Notes: generated by a model not told the origin, from the letters alone. A stretch of DNA of 64,000 nt from Agrypnia vestita (GCA_016648135.1 JADDOH010024888.1:23387-87386); one strand, 5' to 3'. Positions 34,401-45,480 are shown, counted from the first letter of the stretch. Numbers and translations are program-made.

Positions 34401-35639
34401 TTATATTGTGTCTCAGTGATGGTTTATTATTTATAAGGATTATTAAAATATATGATTAATTGTTCAACAAAACCCTCAGAATATTTGGGATGCAAAGTTG
34501 TCCCGAAAATAATAGCTGATATTAATTAATCTTTACAGTAAAATATTAGTATTTTAATCCTTTCCAAAATATTCACTATACATTTCTAAGTTTTATTTAA
34601 TAAATATACATATTTTCTTCCCTCACTTTCTCTGGAATTTCATTAAAATTTTATGAGCTCTATGTTACATATTTTATGGATTAGGACTTCTTCCTTAATG
34701 TTAGTCTCAGTCTTCTATTTGTATCGCGTCGATTAGCGTTTTTTAGTATTGCCTTAAGAGTAAATGACTTATAATCGATGTAAAAACCATTTTATTTTAC
34801 GCATTTTGCCAACGAATTACAAGCTCATTTATGTCTAATATTTTCTTCACTTTTTATTTATTTTTTTACTTTACAAAAACGATAGTACATGAATAAGAAT
34901 TAAAATCAGATACTTTCGTGCTTTACTTAGACTTAGAATATGCCAGTAGAACTAATTACAGTACAATGCGTTGCGTGATGCCTTTTATAGATAAATTCAT
35001 TTAGTCAGATTTGTTCTAGATGTTGCGAAAGGCCTGTGGAGACTTTTCCAATGTAATGTTATATTGTCTTATATTTATATGCATTATGTTTGTATTTATC
35101 AAGCACTTAAATGTCTTTTGTCCAATAAACCGATTTATCGGTATTGAAATAAATGAAAATCTCTTAAGAATGTGGTAGGCTGTCTGCGTATAATAGTAAT
35201 GGAACCGGACTGCAATGGCTAGAAACTGACAGAAATCTATGGAGAAGAGGCTGCAGAGGAAACGTAATCGGGCTAATTAGAGCTCTCGTCGGATACGCAC
35301 TTTCTGGGGCCATCTTGTCTGAGATATTTCTACAAATGTTATCCACTTGGAAACACTTTAAAACTATTTCGAGGTACTTAAATGTTCAGTGCATGTACTG
35401 CAGATATTAGTCTGTCAGTAAAGTGCAATAACATTATACAAATCTTGCATTAGTCATGGATTCCATCTGGTCTAGTATCTTAAATGGATATCTGTAAACG
35501 AAAATTTTTTCACAATTTATTTATGCTTTATAAACAAATTGATCTACGATTAAGACTGCAAAAATGCATTTTTCTTTCAGATATGATTTTTAAATATTAT
35601 TGTAATGTTTTTACAGACGAAAATACAAGAAATACAAAT
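34401..35639. other. arm sequence, nearly identical between arms
   Basis: AT-rich DNA without a recognised element. A 60-codon minus frame (35164-35346) is base-for-base identical in its mirror (62809-62991), but so is its non-coding surrounding, so identity is no evidence of coding. Confidence 0.5.
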
Positions 35640-36195
35640 TATGTATTATGTATTGAGTCAATTAAGATAAATTATAGAAGTCTCACAAAGATGAAACTAT
35701 TTATATGAGAAACCTTTATGGAAGTCTTTTTATAGGATTACCCAGGGCTTACGACTTGTATGAGCTGGCTTAAGTGATCACTACACAATGCAACGTTCAC
35801 CATTTCCCATAAGAACATCCACACATTATCAAAATTTTGAAAGTTCTATAGGTATATGTTCCAAATCTGAACCTGAACTTTTCGTTTATTTGAAGGAACT
35901 ATGCTAGAGACATCTGTAGTATATTCTCATGAACAGATTTCTCGACTGGTAATGATATCTCTATATTTTAAAGTGGAGTATTAAGCAATATTCTTCTTAA
36001 TATAAATATGATGGAACACATTACGATGGAATTGGTGAACGTTGCATTGTGTAGAGTGATCAATTAAGCCAACTCATACAGGTCGTAAGCCCTGAGCCAT
36101 CGTATAAAAAGACTTTCATAAATATTTTTCGTACGAATAGCTTCGTCTCTGTGATAGTTCTATAATTTATTTTGATTAGTTAATCATCCTTCTGG
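35640..36195. mobile_element. foldback MITE family 2, full inverted copy
   Basis: The left half (minus) begins AATTATAGAAGTCTCACAAAG and holds AAGTGATCACTACACAATGC; the right half (plus, 36020-36190) mirrors it with GCATTGTGTAGAGTGATCAA and GTTCTATAATTTATTTTGA. The halves are about 200 bp each, joined by a centre with ATTTTAAAGTGGAGTATTAAGC. Mirrored at 61960-62515. Confidence 0.85.
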
Positions 36196-36489
36196 GGACA
36201 AAATCGAGTAGGGGACAAAACCTAACGTAACTATGTTCTGTTATGTATTGAGACTGTTGTATAAGACTTTAAGGCAGAATTAAATGATTTTAAAAATACG
36301 TATTATTTAACGATATAAACAGTTTACGTCGCTACTAAGACTTAGGACAAATGGCTTATAAAATAAATTTAAACAATTCTTATTATTTACCCGTCGGTTA
36401 TACTTTAGGTAACACAAGCCGCGTGCACGCATATACACATTGTACTTACATATAAAATATTAATTAAAATAATTCTACAAGTAACAAAA

Positions 36490-36898
36490 TGTTATTTATG
36501 TTAGTACATAACCACTAAAAATTCCTTTTTTGTTTACCGGTTTCGAGATGTATGTACAATCACTGTATTAGCATGTAAATATCACTACACACCACAACCA
36601 TAGTATTATTTACACACCAACACCTTCATAAAATACTCTTCACATGCGTGTTACTTTAACTAAAGGCTAACATGCATGTTAATTCATTTTAACATGCATG
36701 TTGGCCTTTAGTTAGAGTAACACGCATGTAGGGTATTTGTAAAGGTGTTAGTGTGTAAATAATACTAAGGTTGTGGTGTATAGAGATATTTACACGCTAG
36801 TGAAGTGGTTTTCCTGACGAAGATACGGGTTACGTCTCGAAACCGGTACACAAAAAGGAATTTTTTAGTGGTTGTATACTAACATAAATAAAATGTTG
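36490..36898. mobile_element. foldback element with hammerhead-like core, left arm
   Basis: The ends are inverted (TTATGTTAGTACATAACCACT against AGTGGTTGTATACTAACATAA). The centre is a long quasi-palindrome (TAAAGGCTAACATGCATGTT against AACATGCATGTTGGCCTTTA). The hammerhead-like core is at 36814-36843. The right-arm copy (61418-61690) has lost one end. Confidence 0.7.
36814..36843 (+). ncRNA. hammerhead-ribozyme-like core
   Basis: CTGACGA, then GAUACG-GGUUA-CGUCUC (five of six pairs), then GAAACC. The mirrored copy at 61467-61497 pairs six of six in stem II but has GAAAT. Confidence 0.35.
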
Positions 36899-36959
36899 CT
36901 AAAATGTCTGACCACAAAGTTAATGCTTTAAATATTAAAAATATTAATAATAATTCTAA

Positions 36960-37350
36960 AATCAAATTTTTATTAATTAATTAGGAAAGACATACAAAAA
37001 AAATCACATTAACGAAAAAATATTTTGAATGCTACCGGTATTCGAACCAATGGACCTCCATTCTATCCGGGGATGTTATACAATTTCGCCACGGCAGTTT
37101 GACAAGTTTTTATTCGAATGAATTTTTCGAACTTATATGTAGTCTCTTTTTAATTGTTTAACATTTTTATTCGGATAGGAGATCCGTTGGTTCGAATTCC
37201 GGTAGTAGTTAAAATATTTTTTCGTTAATTTGATTTTTCTGTTCATTTATAAAACTTTAATAATTCACAGAACCTTGTTCTGAAATTGCAACTTCACAAT
37301 AATAATGTGTTTTCTTTAATATAACTCTATAATTATTTAGCATTTTTTTA
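36960..37350. mobile_element. left-arm-only insertion with inverted tRNA-like heads
   Basis: The right arm lacks this block: AATTATTATTxATATTTTTAATATT joins directly to CAATTGACT..ATATGAAAAAAA near 61360-61375. Inside, TTCGAACCAATGGACCTCC (37050) and GGATCCGTTGGTTCGAA-like DNA (about 37183) are inverted copies of a B-box-like segment, each next to ATTTTTTCGTTAA, so it folds back on itself. A tail segment matches 5840-5925. Class unknown. Confidence 0.5.
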
Positions 37351-38840
37351 ATTGACTTGATATGAAAAAAAAGTCTCTCGATGTTCAATTTTTAAAAATC
37401 AACTGAACTTTTTACTTCCAAACTACATATAGGTAGGTACCCACAAATAAGAAATACACAGTCAAGATAAAATATTTTGAAATAATTGAAGTAGGTACCA
37501 AAAAATGATATTTTTTGTAACTACATACAAGATTTATTAGGTGATTTTTTAAGGTTCAAGAAATTATGCAAAATACTATAATTAAATTAAATATTAATTA
37601 AGTATGATCATAAGTCTGGCTTTGTGAAATAATTGTTTACAAGGCGACGAATTACATAATAATACATTTATAAACAAACCCCCACATTTCGGATAACAGA
37701 AAGCAAAGTGTAGCACAGAGGGGATGTCTAAAGCGAGATTATGTCACCCCTAAAATGAATTCTAAATTTGGTCAACTTTAACCCAAAATTTCTTGCGCCT
37801 ATTTGTCTAAAGGTGTCGCGGCGGGTAACAATGTAAATACACAGAATAATCCAAACTAAATAGTTAATAGAGGAAGGTCGAATATAATCTCAGATGCTCC
37901 CTTTAAACAAAACAAACAGCGATGCTAATGAGATTTCATGTCCCTTCATTAAATTTGTATCAGATTCTAGTGTTTTATATCGTTTGATTTTAAATATTAT
38001 CTGGTGGCACACTAACCGTTTTTTGACATTTGTTTCTGATTGCATAGATGATTGGCATTTTTTTTTCGTAATCGCCACTATACACGTAGTTTACATACAT
38101 TTACTATATAGTTATATCTTAGTAACCAATCATCGTTACAATCAGATTCAAATCCGAAATAATCGTACTAATTAATAACCGGTTAAGATAATTATATAAC
38201 CGTAATAACCGATTAAACTAAAGGTCTGAAAATCACTAATTTTTAATAGTAAAAGCTATTACTATTATTTATTTATTTATTTGGTTATCCAATTGGAATA
38301 CATGAATACGTGGTAAGAAATGAAAATATAAAAAAAATGTATATCCCCCACAATTATTGGACGCTACAGATGAGACAATGATAATTTTACAGACTTATTT
38401 AACTGAATTTTTTGAATTTAATATTAACGTAAAAATGAAATACGGTTTCTTATTTAATGATAGTCGATCGGATATTACAAAATTTCATATCTCATGATAG
38501 AATTGAGTTGCGAGCTGAAAATAGTTACGATCAACTATGTGTAAATTTAAGAAGGAATAATCCGTGTAAATATCATGACGCCAAATCGTTTTTAGTTTAG
38601 TTTAGAGTTTTTACTGCTGCAGACAAACAAAATTTCACGCGTTATTTATATAAGTTAAGAAATAAAATAATATATTATATTATATTTTATTACTTCAGTT
38701 ACATCTGGATATGGCTAAAATATTAGAATTTTTGGGCTTTCGTTCTTTAAAGGATTTTTTTTTCGTATCTGAATCAAAACATTGTCATAAATGATCCAAT
38801 CGTCCCAGCTTATTTAAAGTAATCATTTGATGATTTACAT
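37351..38840. other. arm sequence without recognised gene
   Basis: AT-rich; includes a segment (37890-38080) with a 62-codon minus frame, kept open but altered in the mirror (60583-60795). Arm divergence is visibly higher here (about 6% over 38341-38520). Confidence 0.45.
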
Positions 38841-38841
38841 A

Positions 38842-38932
38842 GATTGACAGCTCTTGAAGTATAGTGGCACATGGCACTAGTTTCTCATTCCGAGGGTTCC
38901 GGTTTCGATATCCGGTGAGGTCAAAATGTAAA
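38842..38932 (+). repeat. possible tRNA-like SINE head, left arm
   Basis: TAGTGGCACATGGCACTAG followed by GGGTTCCGGTTTCGATATCC resembles a degenerate A/B-box pair. Mirrored at 59790-59875. Confidence 0.3.
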
Positions 38933-40194
38933 GGTCTTTGGTGTTGTTTCATATAAAAGAGACATATAAAAATTAATATACCAATGCGCCTGTGTCTATA
39001 GCCTATATAGCCTTTGGAATAATTACAATATGGTAGATAGTTTTAAAATTTCCTTCATTAAATACATACAAGTGTGATGTTGTGATGATATGCTAAGACA
39101 ATGTAATAATCTGGATTGGGATATCTCAGTCGTTCGGTATTATATGCATATTCACTTTAAGTAAATTTATGAATCAATTAGAGAAAGACCTAAATTTACG
39201 TAAAGTGGATGGCAATATATTTTATTAAATCATTTTAGTAATAATTTGGTTATTATTTATCAGCACTTTGTGATTGTAACGGACACAAAAAATCTATAAT
39301 TTCATTTATTTTATATTTCAATCAATCATTTTAGCGCGGTGTGGTGTAAATTGACGAGTAAAAAATAACTTCCATTCTCTTGATGAAATTCGACGTTATT
39401 CAAGCAATGTTTTTAATGTGTTCCACCGTTGAACTTTTTTATGGATTTTATCACAGGATTTCCTCCAATATGAGTGAACTCCAGTTTACGTTAGGCTAAA
39501 AAAACTTCTTTTTACATGATTTTATTTTAACTCTCTTTGTCTGTTTGTTGTCTCTTGTGGTGGAATCTTGTAATCGATTTTTCACCAACTTCCCGTATAG
39601 CTAGAACTTTCACCATTTACTTAAAGTGGATGGCTAACGTTTTCGATATAGATAATTTGTCCATTATTTGTATTCAAATTAATAATATTTCAATATTATT
39701 GAGCTCTCAGCGGTAAAGTTAAGCATTTAATTTTGAATAAGCAGTTTAAATTTGGATACTGATTGGATTATGTTGAAAGTCGATTACGAACGTGTGCAAA
39801 AAAACGAATGTTTCAATTTAAATTTTCTTTGTTTTCCTTTTTCAACTTTCTCATTTTTGTTTCGTTATTATTTTTTTTTTACCTGCGTATGGATGAAAGA
39901 TTAAAATATTAATAATGCATAAACCCATAATGGCGTGGATAATTTTAAAATAAAATAAATAAATATATCTTCGTGATTTTCTCAAGCGTGGGGTGTTTTT
40001 GTGGTTTCATGTTGATTCACTTCGTAGCCTGTTGTGTTAAAATTACTTACTACATATTTATACGAACGATATTTTTAAACAGTCTGTGATTAAACCGACG
40101 TAAAATAACTTAAACGTTCTCCGATAAAAGCGCCGTTTAACTTTGAGCGGCTGCGACGTCATTACCGTGTCCGCACTGAAATTAACGTTTTGGT
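38933..40194. other. arm sequence without recognised gene
   Basis: AT-rich, with TTTACTTAAAGTGGATG recurring (about 39175, 39200 in a variant, and 39618). Divergence from the mirror is highest here (about 8% over 39500-39720). Confidence 0.45.
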
Positions 40195-40248
40195 GCAAAA
40201 TAAAAAATCTCGAATGTATTTAATACATTCGAGATTTTTTTATTTTGC
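40195..40248. repeat. 54-bp near-perfect hairpin, left arm
   Basis: GCAAAATAAAAAATCTCGAA with the adjoining TGTATT (40195-40220) is mirrored at 40222-40248 with one extra T. The right-arm copy at 58491-58544 keeps the stem. Confidence 0.85.
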
Positions 40249-40304
40249 AACAAGAGTTTAAAAAGACCAGATTCAATTCGTTAAATACTAATATTTCATT
40301 AATA

Positions 40305-40715
40305 TAAACTATAGAAGTCTCACAGAGCCGATGAAATTTATATAAAAAATGTGTATGGAAGTCTTTTACACGATGGCTCAGGGCTTATAACCTGTATGAG
40401 CTGGCTTAAGTGATCACTGTACAATTACCAGCTGCGAAATCTATGTAAAGGTACTACTATTTCATGAGAAGATCTACAGATGTCTCAAGTATAGTTACTT
40501 CAATTTCAATTTGGAAAATGTATACAACTTTCAAAAAACTTGATAATGTGTGGATGTTCTTACGATGGAATTGGTAAACATTGCATTATCTAGAGTGATC
40601 ACTTAAGCCAGCTCATACAGGTTGTAAGTTCTGGGCCAACGTTTAAAAGACTTCCATACATGTTTCTCATACAAATAGCTTCGTCTTTGTGATATTTAAA
40701 TATTTTTTCTTTATT
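40305..40715. mobile_element. foldback MITE family 2, left arm
   Basis: Inverted halves: TATAGAAGTCTCACAGAGCC at the left, and AGTGATCACTTAAGCCAGCT with TCATACAAATAGCTTCGTCT at the right. Mirrored at 58023-58433. Confidence 0.8.
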
Positions 40716-41013
40716 AACTTTATAACTTTTTTGGATGGCAAAACTTGTTTACTTTGAAGTTAATTTAATTAAATAATAATTCAGCAGTGGACAAATCTAG
40801 TAATCGTGTTTTTAGAACATAGGTACATATAAAAATATTTATTAATATTATTTCAGTTCAATGCATTTACAAATAAAGCTTATTCTGAAATAATAAAATG
40901 TAAATAAAACACAAACAAAAAATGCAGTAATTTTAGAGAAATTGTGCGGTTTATATCTTTTGGGGTTAGACATAATTATTAAGGAAAAATTCTGATTAAT
41001 TTGTCGTTGACAG

Positions 41014-41040
41014 GTTTCTATGCAAGCGTATACTCATCAG
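41014..41040 (-). ncRNA. hammerhead-like core, weak, left arm
   Basis: CTGATGA and GAAAC enclose a 15-nt spacer that does not form a good stem II. The mirror is at 57699-57725. Confidence 0.2.
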
Positions 41041-41194
41041 AACGGATGTAAACTGTCTATATTAAATTAATCAAAAAGGTTTTCAAAACAATTGTAATAC
41101 ACAGTGAAATTTTGCAATATTATATTTGTTGACTATTTATTTATTTTTAATTATTCAATTGATATAACTATATGTTACAAAGTGTAAATTTCGA

Positions 41195-41335
41195 TAAACA
41201 TTGCATTGTGTAGAGTGATCACTTAAGCCAGCCGTACGATAGGTCGTAAGCCCGATGTATACCCAAAGACTTCTTTAACTACTTTCAATAAAAATAAAGT
41301 TTCGTCTCTGTGAGACATCTATAATATATATACAT
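41195..41335 (+). mobile_element. MITE family 2 fragment, left arm
   Basis: TGCATTGTGTAGAGTGATCA, CTTAAGCCAGCC and GTCTCTGTGAGACATCTATA. Immediately followed at 41345-41375 by a CCGCACTGGGCTTCGCCCGT piece of the CCCGGCTTCG repeat class. Mirrored at 57403-57543. Confidence 0.7.
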
Positions 41336-41643
41336 TTAAATAATTTAATATCTTCCGCACTGGGCTTCGCCCGTCTTTTGGAATTTTTTTTCATAGTTAA
41401 TCAGTAATCAGAAAATATTTATTGAAAATTTTATAATATATACTACGCTGTATTTAAATATGACAAACATGAAAATATCAAAAGGTAATATAATATGTGT
41501 ACCCATAAGTAAGCAATTATTTTTGGTGTGGAATGTTTTAGTAAAGTGAATGCGTTAAGACATGTTTTATACGCAATATTATAATCCGTGGTCTTGTGAC
41601 TTGTGACAATTAAATTTTAAAAAATATATCACTCTGTAGTAAA

Positions 41644-41830
41644 ATGGCGGACAATCAACAAACTGAAGAACATTTACGTCATTTCGTGCTGTTCCATTTT
41701 CTATCGGGTGTTAATGCAACGGTTGCAACAAAGAGAATTTGTGATGTGTATGGAGACGTATTGAAAGTAAATAAGTGCCAACGTTAGTTTAGAAAATTTT
41801 CCGATGGTGATTTTGACTTGTCTGCATGTA
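41644..41830 (+). pseudogene. mariner transposase N-terminal fragment, left arm
   Basis: Starts MADNQQTEEHLRHFVLFHFL and continues to FRKFSDGDFDL, the helix-turn-helix region of a mariner transposase from a family distinct from copies A-D. A TGG-to-TAG change ruins the conserved WF position (CQR*FRKF). The catalytic domain is absent. The same stop is present in the mirror (56908-57094), so it was dead before the duplication. Confidence 0.75.
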
Positions 41831-41884
41831 TTCGAATGTAGTTAAATTCTTTTTTTGGTGCCACTTAAATAATTGATTTACACT

Positions 41885-42005
41885 GCAACATGATTATTTT
41901 ATCATCATCTTCATCCTCTTGTCCTAATAGGGTCGGGGGCCCAGGTGTTTCCATATTCCCCTATCTTCTGCCGCTTCCATCCGTGTTAACCGGTCAAGTG
42001 TCATT
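41885..42005 (-). pseudogene. possible non-LTR element 3' end, left arm
   Basis: The minus strand reads LTRMEAAEDRGIWKHLGPRP, then a GATGAAGATGATGATAAAATA tail, a pattern like the C-terminus and low-complexity tail of RTE-type elements. Short and uncertain. Mirrored at 56733-56853. Confidence 0.35.
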
Positions 42006-42177
42006 CTGTTTTCATACTTCTTGTTATTGCTTCTCTTTTCCTGCCCTTGCTGGAAAGACTTTGCATGAACGTGTGAGGAATACAGCAATCTGAGATGTCT
42101 GCGAGGTTCAAGATGGCCAGATGAGAATGAATGAAATAAAAATTTCTTACATGGCTCTGCATGGCGTACCAGAGAGA

Positions 42178-42821
42178 TAGGGTTGCCAACTATACTGTTA
42201 AAAACAGTATCATACTGTTTTTCACTACATTATACTTTTTACTGTTGAACAAAAATAAAGTATACAAAATCCTGTTTTCAGCATCAAAATTCGTAACACT
42301 ATAAGTTTCAGACTTAGACGCTCACAGAAATATTGGTATGGATGATTTATATTCAGAATTAACAAATTTCAAAGAAATTTATGAAAAAGTATCAGAAGAC
42401 AAAGATTTTCTTGAAATGAGTACTGGCCAAAAGTGGAGCCATTTATTAGTAAACACCTCAGAAGAATTTAAAAATATCACTAAAATTGTCTCATATCTAC
42501 TTTCTGGTCCCGCCACCTCAGCATTTACTGAAAGAATTTTTTCAGTCATGAATGCAAAGTGGCGGGAGGACAGAAATAGAGCAAATATTAATTTAATAAA
42601 AAATGAGCTCCTCCTTTATTTTAATTTTAGTTATAATTGTGGTGAGGCACATTAAGTTTTTAAAAAAGAGTGTAAATTAATAAATTGTGCGAGAAGCTCT
42701 AAAAAAGATGTATTTAAAACATTAAATAAATAAAATGCTGTTCATTTTTCTAAAATACTGTTTAATGTTCTTCTCAGACCTAAATATACTTTATTTCTTG
42801 TAAAAAAAGTCGACAACCCTA
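42178..42821 (+). mobile_element. internally deleted hAT element, left arm
   Basis: Terminal inverted repeats TAGGGTTGCCAAC and GTCGACAACCCTA bound 644 bp holding a hAT transposase C-terminus. A candidate 8-bp target duplication (CCAGAGAG/CTGGAGAG) matches at six of eight positions, so it is old. Mirrored at 55880-56560. Confidence 0.75.
42308..42655 (+). pseudogene. hAT transposase C-terminal dimerisation domain, left arm
   Basis: Open to a stop at 42655. The segment VSYLLSGPATSAFTERIFSV followed by MNAKWREDRNRANINLIKNE matches the hAT dimerisation domain (small-residue helix, ER.FS, RNR, then L...E), placed near the C-terminus as in the family. The N-terminal BED finger and catalytic RNase-H part are missing. 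The right-arm copy is frameshifted after NINLIK, so only this arm keeps the full tail. Confidence 0.8.
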
Positions 42822-43500
42822 ACTGGAGAGACACCCAAAGCGATGGAGAGATAGCTGAAATTCAGCATCACAAGAGGAAACTCCTGCATAATCAGACTCT
42901 TGGGCCAGGAGAATTTTGAAGAAAAAGAAAAACAATACAATTATTCACATGGATACCTATCGCAATAAAAACTACCTTCAATATTGACAATGGATAATAA
43001 TATTTGTACAAGAATTTACATATTATTATATATAATATCCTTCAATATTGACGTGTTGTTTCTAGCTATAATATATTCCCCGACATATCCCCCACCGCAC
43101 TGGGATAAAGTTATAATACAACCCGGATATTGATTCTAAATTTAAATAATTTATTCTTGGCGGGATCACCAGACTAACCTCAAAATATAAATGAACATTC
43201 GTGCATACAACTTGTACTGAATAATGGCCACTGTTTGGAATTACCAAAATAGTTTTACAGCGCGGTATTCTATAATTAAAATTCTGTCCATTTTAACAGC
43301 AAATTCAAAGCGGCTTACACTAATGCGGTTACAATGCATTTACTACAGTTAATAATAAATATTTACATACACGTATATATTTAGATTTTTTTCCATGTTG
43401 AATACGCAAACTTTATTTTGATTAACACTCAATTAATTTCTGTTTCTCGAAAGAATGGTTTCCTTCTTAACTCAAAGACTAAAAATAAATTATTAAAATA
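42822..43500. other. arm sequence without recognised gene
   Basis: AT-rich. Contains an inverted pair around CCTTCAATATTGAC (42975 and 43028). Mirrored at 55216-55880. Confidence 0.45.
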
Positions 43501-43580
43501 GTATGGATCGTGGTTTTGGGAGACAAATGAAAACCCTGGAAATTAATTAGCGATTTATTAATTACTGATTTATTATTATA

Positions 43581-44860
43581 TTAGGTCCTTACATATGAAA
43601 TTGACGTTTAGTATGGGAGGAACATAAAGCCGATTTTTTTTATTATAATATATTTATTTAATCAAAGTATGTACCATTGCTATCTATGCACTTTTGCCAT
43701 CTCATAGGTAGTTCATCGATCCCTTTACTTAAAAAACCATTCGGACGGGAATCGATAAAATCTTTGAAGGCGGTTTGGACTGCCCCATCGGAGTTGAATT
43801 TTTTCCTTTACAAGAAGTTATCCAAATTTCGAAAAAAATTGTAATCTATTGGGGCAAGGTCCGGAGAGTACGGTGGATGTCTTAGACATTCCAATTGAAG
43901 CTCCTCTAATTTGGTAGCCGTCTGTTGTGCAGTGTGTGGTCTAGCGTTATCATGACGCAGCAGTGGCCTAGAGCGATTACCCAGCCTCGATTGTTTAGCA
44001 GCTAGCTTTTCCATCATGGTTTGCAGTTGCTGACAATAGACATCTGCCGTAATCGTCTGGCCAGATTTAAGAAAGCTGTAGTGAACGACACCAGCACTAG
44101 TCCACCAAACGCTCACAGTAACTTTTTTGGAGTCAATTTTCGCTTGGGGCATGGTTTGGCTGGTTCGGCAGGGTTCAGCCATTGCGATGAGCGCTTCCGA
44201 TTATCGTACAGGATCCACTTTTCATCACAGGTAATGATTCGATTTAAATCCCTTCATTATTGTGCCGGTTGAGTAATGCAACGCAGCAGTCACCGCGCGT
44301 TTGTTGATTTGCTTCACTCAATTCGTGAGGTACCCCACCTTTCAGTTTTTCACCTTACCAATTTGCTTCAAGTGGATTAAACAGTTTTTATCACACACCG
44401 CAGCCTGCAGCTAACTCGGATGTGGTTTGCGATGGATCCGCTTCCACAATAGCCTTCAATTCTTCATTATCAACTTTGGTCTCCGACCGTCCACGGGGCT
44501 TGTTCTGCAGGTCGAAATTTCCAGAACGAAAACGTTGGAACCAAAAACGCACTGTGTTTTCTTTTGCGGCACCGTCGCCATACACATCATTAATCCTTCG
44601 AGCCGTTTCTGCAGCACTGGTGCCACGGTGGAACTCGTACTCGTAAATAACGCGATATTTCAAGTTTTTCATTTTGTAAACTGAGTGACGCAAAGAAAAA
44701 AACAATTGAGGAAAAAACAAATGAATTATAATTTTCAAAACACAAATACATGAGTAAATAGCTGTATAAATTTGGATTTGGAATTCCTAACCAAAGAGAA
44801 GATATTTGAGATCAAATTTGCCAGTACGGCAAAACGTGAATTTCATATGTAAGGACCTAA
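43581..44860 (-). mobile_element. mariner element, copy C, full length, left arm only
   Basis: 1280 bp with both terminal repeats intact and TA at 43579-43580 and 44861-44862. The right arm holds the uninterrupted target with a single TA at 55136-55137, flanks matching on both sides, so this insertion postdates the inverted duplication. Confidence 0.97.
43658..44672 (-). pseudogene. mariner transposase, several frameshifts
   Basis: ATG at 44670-44672; family motifs as in copy B (HDNARPH, YSPDLAPIDY). Frameshifts relative to B are seen near 44395, 44345, 44248 and 44117, and CAA-to-TAA at 43808-43810 removes the C-terminus. The N-terminal domain is open. Although a later insertion, it carries more lesions than A, so it either arrived already defective or has decayed, or some indels are sequencing errors. 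Confidence 0.92.
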
Positions 44861-45289
44861 TATTAAATTGACAAAGTCACTTAATTCTTAAGTCACGAAA
44901 ACACTGAAGTCACGAATTAAATTAAAACATTATTCTTGAAATCATACTATTTCACAATTTATCACTCGTCTATGAACACTTTATTTATCACTTGCTAGAA
45001 AATTCCATACATTCTCGCACTCAGTAGGTAGTCTCATTTATTCAATCGCTAACTTACTGGTGAGAATTCCCACGAATATTTCGCTTAATATCTGTCGCTC
45101 CGAATTCCACGACCATCTGCAGTCCTGCGGCTTACTTCGCACCGATAGAAATGTCAAAACAAACACAATTGCGCAGCGCGGTGCCGCTTTATATGGGTAC
45201 GCGATAAGCTGATCTTTCAAAATCTCAAGAAAATTATTTTCTTTTCTAGTGTTTAGTTGCTTCCAAGGGTATTTATTCTAACAGAACGT

Positions 45290-45480
45290 TAGTTAACTTA
45301 GTAAAAACCACTACCAGATTTAAGGTCTACAGGTTTCGAGACGTACCTATGGTCGTGTAGTGTTGGTCCTGACGAAGGACTACTATGTTCACAACACTAT
45401 ACACCACGACCATAGCATTGTTAAACTTTCACCAATATTTTTCACATGTGTGTAATATTGTCAGAGACAAGCATGCATTA
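45290..45480. repeat. quasi-palindromic segment, left arm
   Basis: TATGGTCGTGTAGTGTTGGT and ACAACACTATACACCACGACCATA are inverted partners around a GTCCTGACGAAGGAC centre. It resembles the foldback elements above, but CTGACGA and GAAAC are on opposite strands, so no hammerhead core. Mirrored near 54518-54708. Confidence 0.6.

Larger units (their letters stand above)
43501..45250 (-). repeat. LTR-like repeat 1, split by mariner C, left arm
   Basis: Excluding the mariner, 43501-43580 plus 44861-45250 form about 470 bp that is partly repeated at 46398-46620. On the minus strand there is a TATA-like CATATAAAG near 45190, AATAAA signals downstream, and an end TTAATTTCCAG followed by a CCACGATCC block, which together look like a retrotransposon LTR followed by a primer-site region. 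Class not determined. Confidence 0.35.

Noticed and set aside
35164..35346. 60-codon frame identical in both arms (62809-62991)
   Set aside because: The whole neighbourhood is identical between arms, so conservation does not indicate coding.
45345..45385. CTGACGA next to GAAAC-like words as a hammerhead core
   Set aside because: The two blocks are on opposite strands, so they cannot form one hammerhead core.
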